A stretch of 64,000 nucleotides of DNA from the NCBI GenBank assembly GCA_947471745.1, contig CANJKZ010000463.1, positions 816,001 to 880,000 on the forward strand. Direction: 5' to 3'. The notes beneath the pieces are model-generated. The model was given only the letters and a program-made list of their open reading frames with translations, was not told where the DNA came from and ran no database searches. This DNA is from Closterium sp. Naga37s-1 (lineage: Eukaryota; Streptophyta; Zygnematophyceae; Desmidiales; Closteriaceae). Both the position numbers and the translations under genes were made by a program. This document shows positions 18,810-29,793 of this stretch, one piece after another (position 1 is the first letter of the stretch; each line of letters begins with the position of its first letter).

Positions 18810-21401
18810 AAGGTGCCAATCATAACGCGTAGCTGCATCGATGAACGTGATGGTATAACTGTATGCTCCTTGTCCGAGTTCGCGATTGTACAGGATGTCG
18901 CTGTACACCTTTTCAAGTGGTGCGTAAGTTGGTGCGCTGGGGTTGTGGTGAGAAGTGAAAGGTCGATGCGGTAAGTCAGCTTCGGGGCAGGTAAAACAAG
19001 TTCCTCGCGCTCGTCGAAGTTCACTTCCGTCAGTTAGAAGCAGTGAATCTTTGTCGAGAACTCCTGCTCGGATTGTGTTGTTTAACACCGTGTTGCTTGG
19101 GTGTCCCATTCGTGCGTGCCAGATATCTTCACTGGCGCGATGTCCGGGTGAGCGACGATACAGGTCGAAGTTGGAGTAAAAGGCGGCGGTGAAGTTGGTA
19201 CTTCTGTGAACTTCGCGAGGAGTGGGAGTTAGCTGCTGCGCAGGAGTCGGTGAAGTATTGTCGATGTGTGGCGATGTCGTTGAAGAACTCACGATTGGTG
19301 TTGTGAGTGTTGTTGGTGTTGCCGATGTTGTTTCTGCTGCTGCCGATGTTGTTTCTGCTGCTGCCGAGTGTTGAATCGTTGCTAATGCTCGTGTTCGTTC
19401 TGCTTCAGGGATGGTGTGCGAGTACCAGAAGCCTTCTGGACTGAATTCGGGGTCAAGATCCGGTGGATGTGTCCAAGAGGTGAAGGTGACAATCCCGTCG
19501 CTGTCGGCAGTGCCGAGATCTGGAACAAAGTCGAGGACGAATACGTTGTTTTTCAAGACTTCTTTTCCGATGTAGAGACCACCCTTGCCGTGGTATAATT
19601 TAAACTCCTGAGTGGTGCTGTCTGCCTCGAGGTGTATGCCCTTCGCCATCAGCTGACTGACGCTCAGTAGGTTGTAACCGAGTCCTTCTGCTATCAAAAC
19701 CTTTGACATCTACAGTATGACGTTTGTTTCTCGTGACTGAAGTTGCACTACGCCTTGTCGTCGTGTGCGCAGGTTCTGATTGTTGGCGACGGTGATGACG
19801 ACTTCACGTTGAAGTTGGTGTTCACGTTGAACAAAGCGTCCTGAGGAGCACATATGCTGTCCACAGCAACTGTCCAAGAACCACGTGTCTTTCCCGGATG
19901 GCTCGCTTTGAGCGATGGCTGCGTATGTTGGATTTGGTTGAAGTGACTCGCGGCGAGGCGTGCTGTTGTCGAGTTGCTCTTCCGGTGAGTAAGATGGTGG
20001 TGACTCTGTGATGCAAGAGTCGGTCAGTCGTGTCATGCAACTGACAATGTTTCTTGTTCCTTGCGCAGGTTGTCCCGTTGATGCCGTTGAGGCTTGTATT
20101 TGAGAAGTCAAACTCGCTTGCGTTGAGGCAACTTGACTGCTTGAAGGCCGAAGCTGCCGCTGCGTTGGTACTGATTGTTGTCGGTTAGGGCAGTGTGAGC
20201 GAGGATGCCCTGACAACTTGCAAAGGTGACAAAACGGAGGTACTGGTTTTGGTTGATGCCGATAGTTGTTGTTGTTGTAGCGCCGTTGAGTGTGGAACGC
20301 GAATCCAGGTACTGATGCCTTCTTGTTGTGTCGTTCTTCTTGCAGGTCCATATCTTGCTGCTCAGCGTGGATCTCGGTGCAGAGTGCTGCTTCTGATATC
20401 TTTCCATGCGCTCGGAGTATGGTGCGGGTGGAGCGCCACTGAGGACCGAGGCCGCCGATGATGACTGTGACGAAGGCGTCTTCTGAAATCGACCCTCCGC
20501 ATCGAAGGAGTTTGTCGCGCAATTCGCGACAACGGCTGATATATGCCATCCCTTTTTCGCCTGGTTTCATTTCGACTGTCGTCAGTTGCGCCATTAACCG
20601 ACTTTGATTTACGCTGTCCGTTGCTTGATACAGGTTCTTCAAGTGGTTGTACGCGAGCTCTGCAGAATTGCCGTAACCCCGGTAAGACCGTATGTTCTGC
20701 TGCTGACTTGGAGTGATATTTCTCAGCAGTATTGTGTACGCCATCATTGACTGATACGTGTATTGCTGCTTGTCGTACTGTGTGCCGTGTGTTGGATATG
20801 GCAGGGACCCGTCGAAGAAGCCAAGAATCTGCGCGCCTTCCATCATTAACTCGAACTCGAATGACCAGGTAAAGAAGTCCTTTCCGTCGAAAGGTCTTGT
20901 CGTTTGCAGTTTTAAGACGTGCGCGAACTGCGATTGAACTTGAAGTGCATCCAGTGTCTTTTCTTGTCCGGATGCAGGCTGCGGGTGTGGCATAAAGCTG
21001 ACGGAGCCACGCTGGGGCTCATACGGAGCAAAGGTAGGCCGTTGCTGTTGATTTCCTCGTGCGTAGGATGAACCGTCGAGGCTCATCGGTGTTACGTTGT
21101 TGTTGCTGTTGTTTGACTGTGCAGGTGCCCCTTGCTGGTGTTGCTCGTAGAAGGACATAATGGAGAAGAACTTCTCCATCATGTCTGGATCGAAGGCCGC
21201 AGCTTGATTTGCGGGAGTTTCCGAAGACGATGCCCTTGGTCTTGTTGCCGTACCCTCCTCTGTTTGTAGGCCAGAGGCAGGAGGTGGAGTAGGAGTAGTG
21301 CCAGGAGAGCCGTTAGAGGAGCTTCTCTCCTTCTGCGTTGCCATTTCTTGTGATGTCGTAGATGTCTTGATCGTAGTTGAATTTGTCCTGACTGCTCTCA
21401 T
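18810..21401 (-). CDS. Copia gag, protease and integrase N-terminal part of Z, with an amber codon
   Basis: The other half of the Z polyprotein. The first ATG at 21401 lies inside the PBS; the ATG at 21344 (MATQKERSS) is the more likely start. Gag includes a canonical CX2CX4HX4C knuckle (CHLCKLSGHPRSHC); protease has WFLDSCCGQHM, with Cys instead of the usual Gly after Ser. A TAG at 19710-19712 interrupts the frame just after protease and is followed in frame by GLGYNLLSVSQLMAKG, the GAG-pre-integrase (HARMGHPS, CFTCPEA) and the first catalytic Asp of integrase (VYSDILYN). Comparison suggests CAG changed to TAG. The frame then meets element B. Confidence 0.92.
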
Positions 21402-21405
21402 ACCA
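21386..21405 (-). other. Primer-binding site of element Z
   Basis: Minus strand TGGTATGAGAGCAGTCAGGA directly after the LTR end CAACA. It is close to the initiator-Met type TGGTATCAGAGC with one mismatch. Confidence 0.8.
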
Positions 21406-21437
21406 TGTTGGGCTGAAAAAGGCCCTTAGGATCTTTG
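21406..21437 (-). repeat. 5' LTR of Z, segment 1 (U5 end)
   Basis: 32 bp from TGTTGGGCTG to ATCTTTG. Interrupted by element C; continues at 28940. Confidence 0.95.
21433..21437. repeat. TSD of element C, left copy (CTTTG)
   Basis: CTTTG before the C 5' LTR, repeated at 28935-28939 after its 3' LTR. Confidence 0.95.
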
Positions 21438-21556
21438 TGTCAGACATATATGCCTTAGCCTATGTAGGCTGTAGTGGGGTAGACACTAAGGGGCATAGCT
21501 TTCATATTTGTATCTCACACTTTCCTAGTTCATTCATTCCTGTTTCATTCTTCACA
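21438..21556 (+). repeat. 5' LTR of element C
   Basis: 119 bp, TGTCAGACATATATGCC..ATTCTTCACA, followed by PBS TGGTATAGAGCAGGTTCC. Confidence 0.95.
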
Positions 21557-21574
21557 TGGTATAGAGCAGGTTCC
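21557..21574 (+). other. Primer-binding site of element C
   Basis: TGGTATAGAGCAGGTTCC, as in B with one change. Initiator-Met-like with one base missing. Confidence 0.75.
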
Positions 21575-21659
21575 CACATGGGACCGTTCCTTCCTAAGGG
21601 CCCACCATAAGTAACATTTTTTTTGCTGCCCGAAGCGCGTCGCGCCCTGCCCTAAATTT

Positions 21660-22560
21660 TTTCGCGGCCCCCCTAGCAGCCCCTACGCGATTCCTACGCG
21701 GCACCTGCGCGGCCCCTAATCCGCCCCTGACGCGGCCCCTCAGCCGCCCCTGACGCGACCCCTACGTCGCCCCTGACGCGGCCCCTACGCCGCCCCTACG
21801 CGGCCCCTACGCCGCCCCTTACGCGGCCCCTACGCCGCCCCTGACGCGGCCCCTAAGCCGCCCCTGACGCGGCCCCTGCGCCGCCCCTGACGCGGCCCCT
21901 ACGCCGCCCCTGCGCGGCCCCTACGCCGCCCCTGACGCGGCCCCTACGCCGCCCCTGCCGCGGCCCCTACGCCGCCCCTGACGCGGCCCCTAAACCGCCC
22001 CTGACGCGGCCCCTGCGCCGCCCCTGCCGCGGCCCCTACGCCGCCCCTACGCGGCCCCTACGCCGCCCCTGACGCGGCCCCTACGCCGCCCCTGCCGCGG
22101 CCCCTACGCCGCCCCTGACGCGGCCCCTACACTGCCCCTGACGCGGCCCCTACGCCGCCCCTACGCGGCCCCTACGCCGCCCCTGACGCGGCCCCTACGC
22201 CGCCCCTGACGCGGCCCCTACGCAACCCCTAAAACGGCCCGGCCCGGCCCTGTCCCTGACGCGGCCCCTACGCGGCCTCGCCGCCTCGACTCTGTCCCGG
22301 ACCTGCCCCGGCTCCGACCCCGTCCCGGACCTGCCCCGGCCCCGACCCTGTCCCGGCCCCGTTGCTGCTCCGTCCCGGACCCTGCTCGGCCCCGACCCTG
22401 TCCCGGACCTGCCCCGGCCCCGACCCGGTCTCGGCCCCGTTGCTGCCCCGTCCCGGACTCTGCTCGGCCCCGACCCTGTCCCGGCCCAGTTCCGGCCCCG
22501 ACCCAGTCCCGAACCTGTCGGCTCCGCCCCTGGTAAGAGCCTAGCCGGGCCGAGCCGCGC
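21660..22560 (+). repeat. C-rich leader tandem array of element C
   Basis: About 550 bp of a unit near 22-23 bp alternating GACGCGGCCCC with TACGCCGCCCC, followed by the GTCCCGGACCTGCCCCGGCC units also seen in B. In B the first block has a different, 11-bp monomer, so this part changes faster than the genes. Confidence 0.9.
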
Positions 22561-22660
22561 GGCCGAGCCCCACTGCGCTGCCGAGTCGCCCTGCCGAGTC
22601 GCACTGTCCTGCCTAGCTCAGTTGCACTGCTGCCGCTGCTAGTCTGCTGCTGCTCCTATC

Positions 22661-25600
22661 ATGGCTAGTCCTAGTCTTCTCACCTTTGATGCTGAGGGTC
22701 GAGCGGTTGCCTTTGATGTCTGGCTAGATGATATGCAGCTTTTCCTTCAGTGCGATAGCAAGGATGGCCTCTCCCTGTTTGACCTTACGTCGGGCGCCTC
22801 TACTGCCCCTGCTGCTGATGCTGACAGTACCGTTCGCTCGCAGTGGCTCACGCGCGATGCTGCTGCCCGCCTTGCTGTGCGCAGTCACCTACCGTCTACT
22901 GAGCGCGCGCACTTTAGTCAGTACAAGAGTGCTAAGACTCTGTACGACGCTGTAGTGCACGCTACTCTTCCCCTACCACTTCTGCGCTCAGCCGCCTCAT
23001 GCTACCGTACCTGTTCCCTGACCTCGCTGCCTTTGCCACAGTCACTGACCTCATTACGCACCTCCGCACTAGTGACACTCGCTACCGCGCTGCGCTTCCT
23101 GCTGAGTTCTGCGCCCAGAACCCCCCCCCCATGTACATCACCCTCTACTACCTAGTCACTCGACTCCCTGGCACTCTCCGCTCTGTCAGGGACCACTTCC
23201 TCTCTCTTTGCCCTACCACCCTCACTGTCAACCTCCTCGAGGAGCGCCTCCTTGCAGCAGAGACTAGTATTACCGCTGTAGGCGCCTCTCGTGGTGACCC
23301 CCGTACCCCTTTCTTTGAGGGGTGCTCCCCCGTTCCTCTTTTGCCCTCTGTTGCCTCTGCTGCTGCTGTCGACCTTGTTGGCACCGAGTCGGTCAGCGCT
23401 GCGTCTGCTCCTAGTGAGAGGCACCGCATCAGCAAGGGCAAGCGGGGCAAGGGAGCTGGAGGAGGTGGTGGGGGCGGCGGTGGTGGCGGTGGAGGCGGAG
23501 GAGGGGGTGGGGGTGGGGGTGGTGGCAGAGGTGGGGGCTTTGGAGGCAGCGGTGGAGGTGGAGGCGGCGGTGGCGGTGGCGGGAGGGGTGGAGGCGGCGG
23601 AGGCGGCGGCGGTGGAGGTGGAGCTGGCAGAGGCGGAGCTGTGCAGCGGGGACCCCAGCAGCAGCAGCGCTCTCGTGAGACCCCTTCACCCCAGCAGCTT
23701 CGTGAGTGGTACGCGGGGCGCCAGGGGTCTGGAGGTACTGGTCCCTGTACCTACGTCCTGCGCACCGGCGACCGCACTGGAGAGCAGTGTGGCGGCCTGC
23801 ACGCCACCCAGCGCTGCTTCGGTCGCCTGACGGACGCGTGGTGTGCCCAGTTCCCGGACGCCACTGAGATCCCTCGTTGGAGTGATCTGCTCAGGTCGGG
23901 GGTAGCTATATTTGATCTTGACTTTGATGCTATTCTTGCTGCCATGTATGCTGTGTCTATTAGTGCTGAGGGTGACTGTTACGTGTGTGTTCCGCCTGAC
24001 CGTGGTATTGAGGCTGCTGCTCTAGGTGCTAGTGAGTCTGCTGCTCCAGGTACTCGTGAGTCTGCTCCTCTAGGTGCTGGTGAGTCTGCTCTCTCAGGTA
24101 CCGAGTCGGCTCAGGTCTTTCACACCTTCACCCTCGACTCGGGTGCTTCCCGCTCCTTCTTTCGAGACCGCACCACCCTTACGCCGCTCATTCGGCCGGT
24201 TGCGGTCTCCCTGGCAGACCCCTCTGGGGGTCCTGTCCTTGCTCGCTACTCCACTGTCCTCCCGTGTCCGGCGGCCCCGTCAGGCTCCCTGTCTGGTCTC
24301 TACCTCCCCTCGTTCTCCACGAACTTGGTGAGTGGTGCTGACCTTCAGGATGCCGGTGTTGACCAGTTCACTCCTGCAGGTCAGCGAGTGACCCACTGCA
24401 CGTGTGCTCAGACGGGCCGCCACTTGGCCACGTTTACCCGTCCACCGGGGTCGAGCCTGTACACACTCACCACCGAGTCTCCTCCGGTTGCTGCGTCTGG
24501 TCAGGTAGCTGCGTCGAGTCAGGTGTTTGCTGCTGCGTCTCGGTCAGGTCCTGAGTCTGCCCCCTGCTCGTGTCGCCTCCTGTCCCACCAGACCCTCCTT
24601 TGGCACCACCGCCTTGGTCACCCCTCCTTGCCTCGTCTCCGAGGCATGGCCTCCCGTGTCCTTGTCTCTGGTCTCCCCCGGTCCCTCCCTCCCCTTCCCC
24701 CGGGGCCTGCCCCTACCTGCGTTCCCTGCGTCGAGGGGCGGCAGCGCGCCGCTCCTCACTCCTCCGAGTTTCCCCCGACAGAGGCTCCACTGCAGACACT
24801 TCACATGGACGTGTGGGGCCCAGCCCGCGTCCGTGGACAGTGTCACGAGCGTTACTTCCTGCTGGTGGTTGACCACTACTCGCGTTACACCACTGTCTTC
24901 CCCTTGCGCAGCAAGGGTGAGGTCACTGAGGTGTTGATCGACTGGATCTGCGTTGCTCGTCTCCAGCTCAGAGAGCATTTCGGCTCGGACTATCATGTTC
25001 TGCGTCTGCACTCCGACAGAGGCGGGGAGTTTTCCTCCGACCTTCTGCGAGCTTTCTGTCGTGCGGAGGGCATCCGCCAGACGTTCACGCTTCTGGCCTC
25101 TCCACAGCAAAATGGGATTGCTGAGCGCCGCATTGGCATGGTCATGGATGTCGCTCGTACGTCCATGATCCATGCGGCTGCTCCCCATTTTCTGTGGCCG
25201 TTCGCGGTTCAGTACGCGGCGCATCAGATCAACCTTCAGCCCCGGGTCTCCCTGCCGGAGACCTCCCCTACTCTGCGGTGGACGGGGAAGGTTGGTGATG
25301 CGTCTGCGTTCCGTGTCTGGGGATCTCGAGCTTTCGTTCGAGACTTGTCTGCGGACAAGCTGTCCTCCCGTGCTGTTCCTTGCGTCTTCCTCGGCTTTCC
25401 CCCTGACGCGCCTGGTTGGCAGTTTTACCACCCCACCTCGCGTCGTGTTCTGTCCTCCCAGGACGTCACGTTTGACGAGTCGGTTCCGTACTACCGTCTC
25501 TTCCCCTACCGCACTGCCCCCCTCCCCCCCCCGCCGCTCTTCCTCGCGCCCGGTCCCCCCCCGGTAGACCCCCTCCCCCCTCAGGGTCCTGCCCCCTCAG

Positions 25601-27060
25601 GTGTGTCCCAGGTAGATGCAGTTGAGCCTGTCGAGGTAGCTGCTGACTCTGGTGCGTCTGGGGGTGCTGAGCCTGAGCGTGCGGAGCCTGGGGGTGCTGG
25701 GTCTGGGGGTGCTGAGCCTGAGCGTGCGGAGCCTGGGGGTGCTGGGTCTGGGGGTGCTGTACCTGAGCGTGCGGAGCCTGGGGGTGCTGCTTCTGGGGGT
25801 GCTGAGCCTGGGGCTGCTGGGAGTGGGGGTGTGGAGCCTGTCGGTGCTGGACCTGGTGGTCCTTCGGGTGCTTTGTCCCGGCGGGAGCTTCCCTCTCCAC
25901 AGGAGCTGCGCGAGTGGTTTTCTCGGCGCTGGAGCCGTGCTGCTGGAGCTGGAGGTGCTGCCGGTGCTGGAGGTTCTGCTGCTGCTGGAGGTACTGGAGC
26001 TGGAGGTGCTGCTGGAGCCGGTACTGGAGGTTCTGCTTCTGCTGGGGGTGCTGGAGCCACGGGTCCCGGAGGTGCTCGTACTGGAGGTACTGGAGCTGTT
26101 GGGCCTGGTGGTGCTCCTGGTGCTGGAGCTACTGGTGGAGCTGGAGCTGGTGGTGCTGCTGGACTGGGTGCTACTGGAGGTACTGGAGCCGGAGCGAGTG
26201 TGTCTGCCGGTGGTCCTGCTGGAGCTGGAGCTGCTGGAGGTACTGGAGCTGGTGGTGCTGCTGGAGTTGGAGCTGACACTGGGGGTACTGGTGTTGTCCC
26301 TGCTGGTTCTGGAGGTGCTGCGCGGCCGCGGCCGTACTTCGTTCCGCTCCTTGAGCAGGTTCTTGGTCTTCCGCCTTCTTCTCCTCCTGCTCCTTCCTTA
26401 GAGTGTCCTCCGCCTGTCCAGTCCGAGTCACAGTTACAGCTGGTCTCTCCTCTACCTGCTCCTTCTCCCTACGCTGGTCCTACTGGAGGTCTTGCTGAGC
26501 GTCATGAGCCTGAGTCGCGTCCTGCGACGCCTGTTCGCACTGCTCGCACTAGTCGTCGTGTTCCACGTCCGCGTCCTCCTGCAGTCCCGGGCATGCATCA
26601 GATGGCACTGCGTCCTTCCACTGCGCCACAGCGTGTCCCTTTGCCGTCTCCTCCAGATTCCTCTCTTCCTACTCTTGCTGACCCTGCGTCTGACTCCCTT
26701 CGTGCTGCCAGTCCTACTGTCACGCGTTTCCTAGCCACTGTTGTCACTGACCCTTCCTTTGAGTCCACTGCTGCGTCTGCCTTAGTTACCGAGCTTGTCG
26801 ACTTCGCTGCTCACTGTCGTCTAGACTACGCCGCTAGTCTTGTTGCTGAGTCTGCGTCTGTCTGTCCTCCGTCCGTCGGGGGTGAGTGTGCTCTTAGCAC
26901 GGACGTCCTTGAGGACCGACAGGAGGAGTTCCAGTGTTTTGCTGCTGCTTTACCTCATCTCGTGTCCACGCTGCTTGCCCCTGAGGGAGACCCGGATGCA
27001 CCAGACATCCCGACCCCGCGCTCTTACGCAGAGGCGATAGAGGGTCCTTACTCCTCTTAG
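22661..27060 (+). pseudogene. Copia gag-protease-integrase-linker of C, one frameshift
   Basis: Starts MASPSLLTFDAEGRAVAFDV at 22661. Near 22955 one base is missing against B (GTAGTGCACG instead of GTAGTTGCACG), which moves the frame; the main frame is open from before 22999 to the TAG at 27058. It carries Gag, a longer poly-Gly tract than B, the C-X13-C-X3-H-X4-C knuckle, LDSGAS protease, HHRLGHPS, HMDVWGP, SDRGGEFSS and QNGIAERR, and then the linker, which reads straight through the C run that breaks B. In the integrase region VVDHYSRY replaces VVDDYSRY. Confidence 0.92.
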
Positions 27061-28587
27061 TGGCAGGCAGCCATGGACGCAGAGATGGCTTCCTGGAAGT
27101 CCACAGGCACCTACGTCGACGAGGTTCCCCCTCCTGGGGCGAACATTGTCAGTGGCATGTGGATTTTCAGGGTGAAGCGGCCGCCGGGTTCTCCGCCTGT
27201 CTTCAAGGCGCGCTACGTGGCTCGAGGCTTCAGTCAGCGGCAGGGAGTTGACTACTTTCAGACCTTCTCCCCGACCCCGAAGATGACCACTCTTCGGGTT
27301 CTGCTGCACGTTGCTGCTCAGCGTGACTACGAGCTTCACTCTCTTGACTTCAGCACTGCTTTCCTACAGGGCAGTCTGCACGAGGAGATCTGGCTGCGTT
27401 GCCCACCTGGCTTCACTGGGTCGTTTCCTGCTGGTACCCAGTGGAGCCTCCGGCGGCCAGTCTACGGTCTCCGCCAGGCGCCACGTGAGTGGCACGACAC
27501 ACTGAGGACTACGCTTGCGGCTCTTGGGTTTGCTCCTTCCACTGCTGACCCGTCGCTGTTTCTTCGCACCGACGTTTTGCTGCAGCTGTTCTACATCCTC
27601 GTGTACGTCGACGACTTGGTCTTTGCTACAGCTGACACTGCTGGACTCGCCCACGTGAAGTCCGAGCTGCAGAAGAGACACACGTGCACAGACCTGGGTG
27701 AACTGCGCAGCTATCTTGGCTTGCAGATCACCCGGGACAGAGCACGGCGCACCATTACCTTGACTCAGTCACACATGGTGCAGCAGGTCCTTCAGCGCTT
27801 CGACTTCACGTACTCCTCGCCTCAGGCCACTCCTCTGTCTACTCGCCACTCGCTCTCAGCTCTGCCTTCGGATGAGTCCGTAGAGCCGAGTGGCCCGTAC
27901 CCAGAGCTTGTTGGCTGCCTCATGTACCTGATGACCTGCACTCGACCTGACCTAGCATACCCTCTGAGCATTCTGGCACGCTATGTTGCTCCTGGGAGAC
28001 ACCGACCAGAGCACATGGCTGCAGCGAAGAGGGTGTTGCGCTACTTGTGCAGTACTTCAGGCTTGGGGCTAGTGCTTGGAGGGCGGAGTCCAGTGGTCCT
28101 CACTGGTCACGCAGACGCGTCATGGGTTGACGACCTGGCTACGCAGCGGTCGTCACAGGGTTACACCTTCAGCCTTGGTTCCGGCTCTGTTTCGTGGCGG
28201 TCTACTTGCTCGTCTTCTGTTCTCAGCTCCAGCTGTGAGGCTGAGATCTACGCAGGGGCCATGGCTGCACAGGAGTTACGCTGGCTCACCTACTTGCTGA
28301 CTGACCTGGGAGAGGCGCCTCGTTCTCCTCCAGTTCTGTACGTAGACAACAAGGCTATGCTGGCCTTGTGTCGGGAGCACAGACTGGAGCACAGAACGAA
28401 GCACATTGCTCTTCGCTACTTCCTTGCTCGTGAGCTGCAGCAGCGTGGTCAGCTGCGCCTTGCTTACGTGGCCTCTCAGGCCAACACTGCTGATATCTTC
28501 ACCAAGGCACTTCAGCCTTGTGATCATCAGCGCTTCTGTACTATGCTCGGTCTTGTGCCTACTTGGCCTCACTTGCTTACCTCTTGA
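27058..28587 (+). pseudogene. Copia RT and RNase H of C behind an amber codon
   Basis: In-frame continuation after TAG (27058-27060), where all relatives have CAG (SSQWQAAMD). Complete RT with YVDDLVFA and RNase H with HADASWVDD, CEAEIYAG and YVDNKAM, ending HLLTS and TGA. RT would be made only by readthrough. Apart from this codon I see no damage in this part. Confidence 0.92.
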
Positions 28588-28815
28588 GTTTGCTTGTACT
28601 GTTATCTCTATATACCTGCACTTGCTTGTTTACCTTTATATATGAACTTGCATGTGAACTGGCCTTATGGCCTTTGAACCTATGCTCAGACTGTGTGGTG
28701 ACGTTGTGATCCACCCTGAGCTTGCTTTGCTTTGCTTTGCTTTGCTTTGCTTTGCTTTGCTTTGCTTGACTGGTCTTTTGACCCCTAGTTCTCCCCCACT
28801 TTGCCTATGGGGGTG

Positions 28816-28934
28816 TGTCAGACATATATGCCTTAGCCTATGTAGGTTGTAGTGGGGTAGACACTAAGGGGTACAGCTTTCATATTTGTATCTCACACTT
28901 TCCTAGTTCATTCATTCCTGTTTCATTCTTCACA
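28816..28934 (+). repeat. 3' LTR of element C
   Basis: 119 bp; differs from the 5' LTR at about three positions (GGTTG for GGCTG, TACAG for CATAG). Preceded by an expanded TTTGC run and TATGGGGGTG. Confidence 0.95.
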
Positions 28935-28939
28935 CTTTG

Positions 28940-29269
28940 CAGGACAGAATTCGAGGGTAGGATGATGTGGTAGCGGAAGCGTTTTAATAAAGGATTGTGA
29001 ACCACCTTGCGCTTGTATGTGAGGGCAAAGTAAGTTGATTAAACAAAAGAGATACAAGCTTTTAGAAGAATACAGAGAGTATGAAGAGATACGGTTACTA
29101 ACTGTTTTACTGTTGCTGTTGCGGTTCGATACAGTGTCGACTCGGGCAACTGCTCAGTATCGAGACAGTTGTTTGTCCTTGCTGTCGCGCTGCATTTGTC
29201 AGGTCAAAGGTCGCTGACCTTTGACTTTCGCGTAACCTCCAACAGTTATTCAACCTCCGAGGGTTGACT
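28940..29269 (-). repeat. 5' LTR of Z, segment 2
   Basis: 330 bp continuing the Z LTR after element C (CAGGACAGAATTCGAGGG onward), nearly identical to 8495-8824. Interrupted at TGACT by TRIM-D. Confidence 0.95.
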
Positions 29270-29614
29270 TGTCAGAAACCCATCCACTAGACCATTGGGA
29301 TAAAAGGGCTTGTTAAGTAGCGGGTCAGTGCGCCCATAACCCCCCAGGACAACGAGCCTGTAACCCTTCCCTAGGATCAATCGGGGATCACCAGTGGACC
29401 TCTAACACCCCCCCGCACTGGGATGCCCGAAGTGCACACACTGGGATTCGAACCCGAGACCTTCGCTCTGATAACATGTCAGAATCCCAACCACTAGACC
29501 ATTGGGATAAAAGGGCTTGTTAAGTAGCGGGTCAGTGCGCCCATAACCCCCCAGGACAACGAGCCTGTAACCCTTCCCTAGGATCAATCGGGGATCACCA
29601 GTGGACCTCTGACA
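29270..29614 (-). mobile_element. TRIM-D: 345-bp miniature LTR retrotransposon
   Basis: Two 138-bp direct LTRs (29270-29407 and 29477-29614, about three differences) enclose a 69-bp internal region; perfect TSD TGACT at 29265-29269 and 29615-29619. Read on the minus strand: LTR TGTCAGAGGTCC..TTCTGACA, then PBS TGTTATCAGAGC, then GGGTTCGAATCCC, then a G7 polypurine-like run, then the second LTR. No coding capacity, so it must use proteins of other elements. It sits in an LTR of the young element Z, so it moved recently. The LTR end plus internal region resemble a tRNA. Confidence 0.93.
29438..29503 (-). promoter_or_regulatory. tRNA-like unit with A and B boxes across LTR and internal region of TRIM-D
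   Basis: Minus strand: A box TGGTCTAGTGG (29501-29491) near the LTR end, and B box GGTTCGAATCC (29454-29444) in the internal region, 47 nt start to start (44 in a standard tRNA). GTCT can pair with GGAT as a D stem; TCTGA and TCAGA pair around a 7-nt loop that contains the LTR/PBS junction; TTCGAAT forms a 7-nt T loop. No acceptor stem pairs. It could act as a Pol III promoter. Confidence 0.55.
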
Positions 29615-29619
29615 TGACT

Positions 29620-29702
29620 CACCGATGTTTCGATACGATCTGCTTCGCTTCTGTCTTGGTGTTTCGACACGACAGAGGCGCTTGAATTAGTTGTTTCCAA
29701 CA
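29620..29702 (-). repeat. 5' LTR of Z, segment 3 (U3 start)
   Basis: 83 bp from CACCGATG to TTTCCAACA. With segments 1 and 2 it totals 445 bp, equal to the other LTR. Followed by the TGGTT duplication of Z. Confidence 0.95.
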
Positions 29703-29707
29703 TGGTT

Positions 29708-29793
29708 GACTCGGTGTTGCTTCGCTGTGAGTATACTTCTCTTTTTGTTATAGTGCTCGATACTTCAGAAGCGTAAACTAAATGTTTCCAACA
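29708..29793 (-). repeat. LTR Y, right part
   Basis: GACTCGGTGTTGCTTCGCTG..AAATGTTTCCAACA resembles the last 90 bp of the Z LTR (GACTCACCGATG..GTTGTTTCCAACA) and completes LTR Y, which Z had split at TGGTT. Confidence 0.75.

Larger units (their letters stand above)
21438..28934 (+). mobile_element. Copia element C, complete, inserted in the Z LTR
   Basis: A 7.5-kb sister of B with 119-bp LTRs (about three differences) and a perfect CTTTG duplication. Same order of parts as B. It carries a one-base deletion in gag and an amber codon in pol, so it is probably dependent on other copies. Its leader array differs from that of B although the coding regions are nearly identical. Confidence 0.97.
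8463..29702 (-). mobile_element. Copia element Z, interrupted by B, C and TRIM-D
   Basis: A minus-strand Ty1/copia element with TSD TGGTT at 8458-8462 and 29703-29707. Host pieces are 8463-11483, 18810-21437, 28940-29269 and 29620-29702, together about 6.06 kb. After removal of the three inserts and one TSD copy each, the two LTRs are both 445 bp and differ at about 3 positions by eye, so the insertion is recent. Order on its own strand: LTR, PBS, gag, protease, integrase, RT, RNase H, LTR. It belongs to a different lineage from A/B/C: LTRs are much longer, Gag has a canonical zinc knuckle, and there is no C-rich leader array. Confidence 0.95.

Noticed and set aside
29438..29503. A functional tRNA gene in the TRIM elements
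   Set aside because: A and B boxes and arms are tRNA-like, but no acceptor stem pairs and the loop lacks U33; better called a tRNA-like promoter.
7355..29793. LTR Y as the 3' LTR of a complete element with its body to the right
   Set aside because: No polypurine tract follows its right end at 29793, and the adjacent ORF has no LTR-element domain; a solo or broken LTR fits better.
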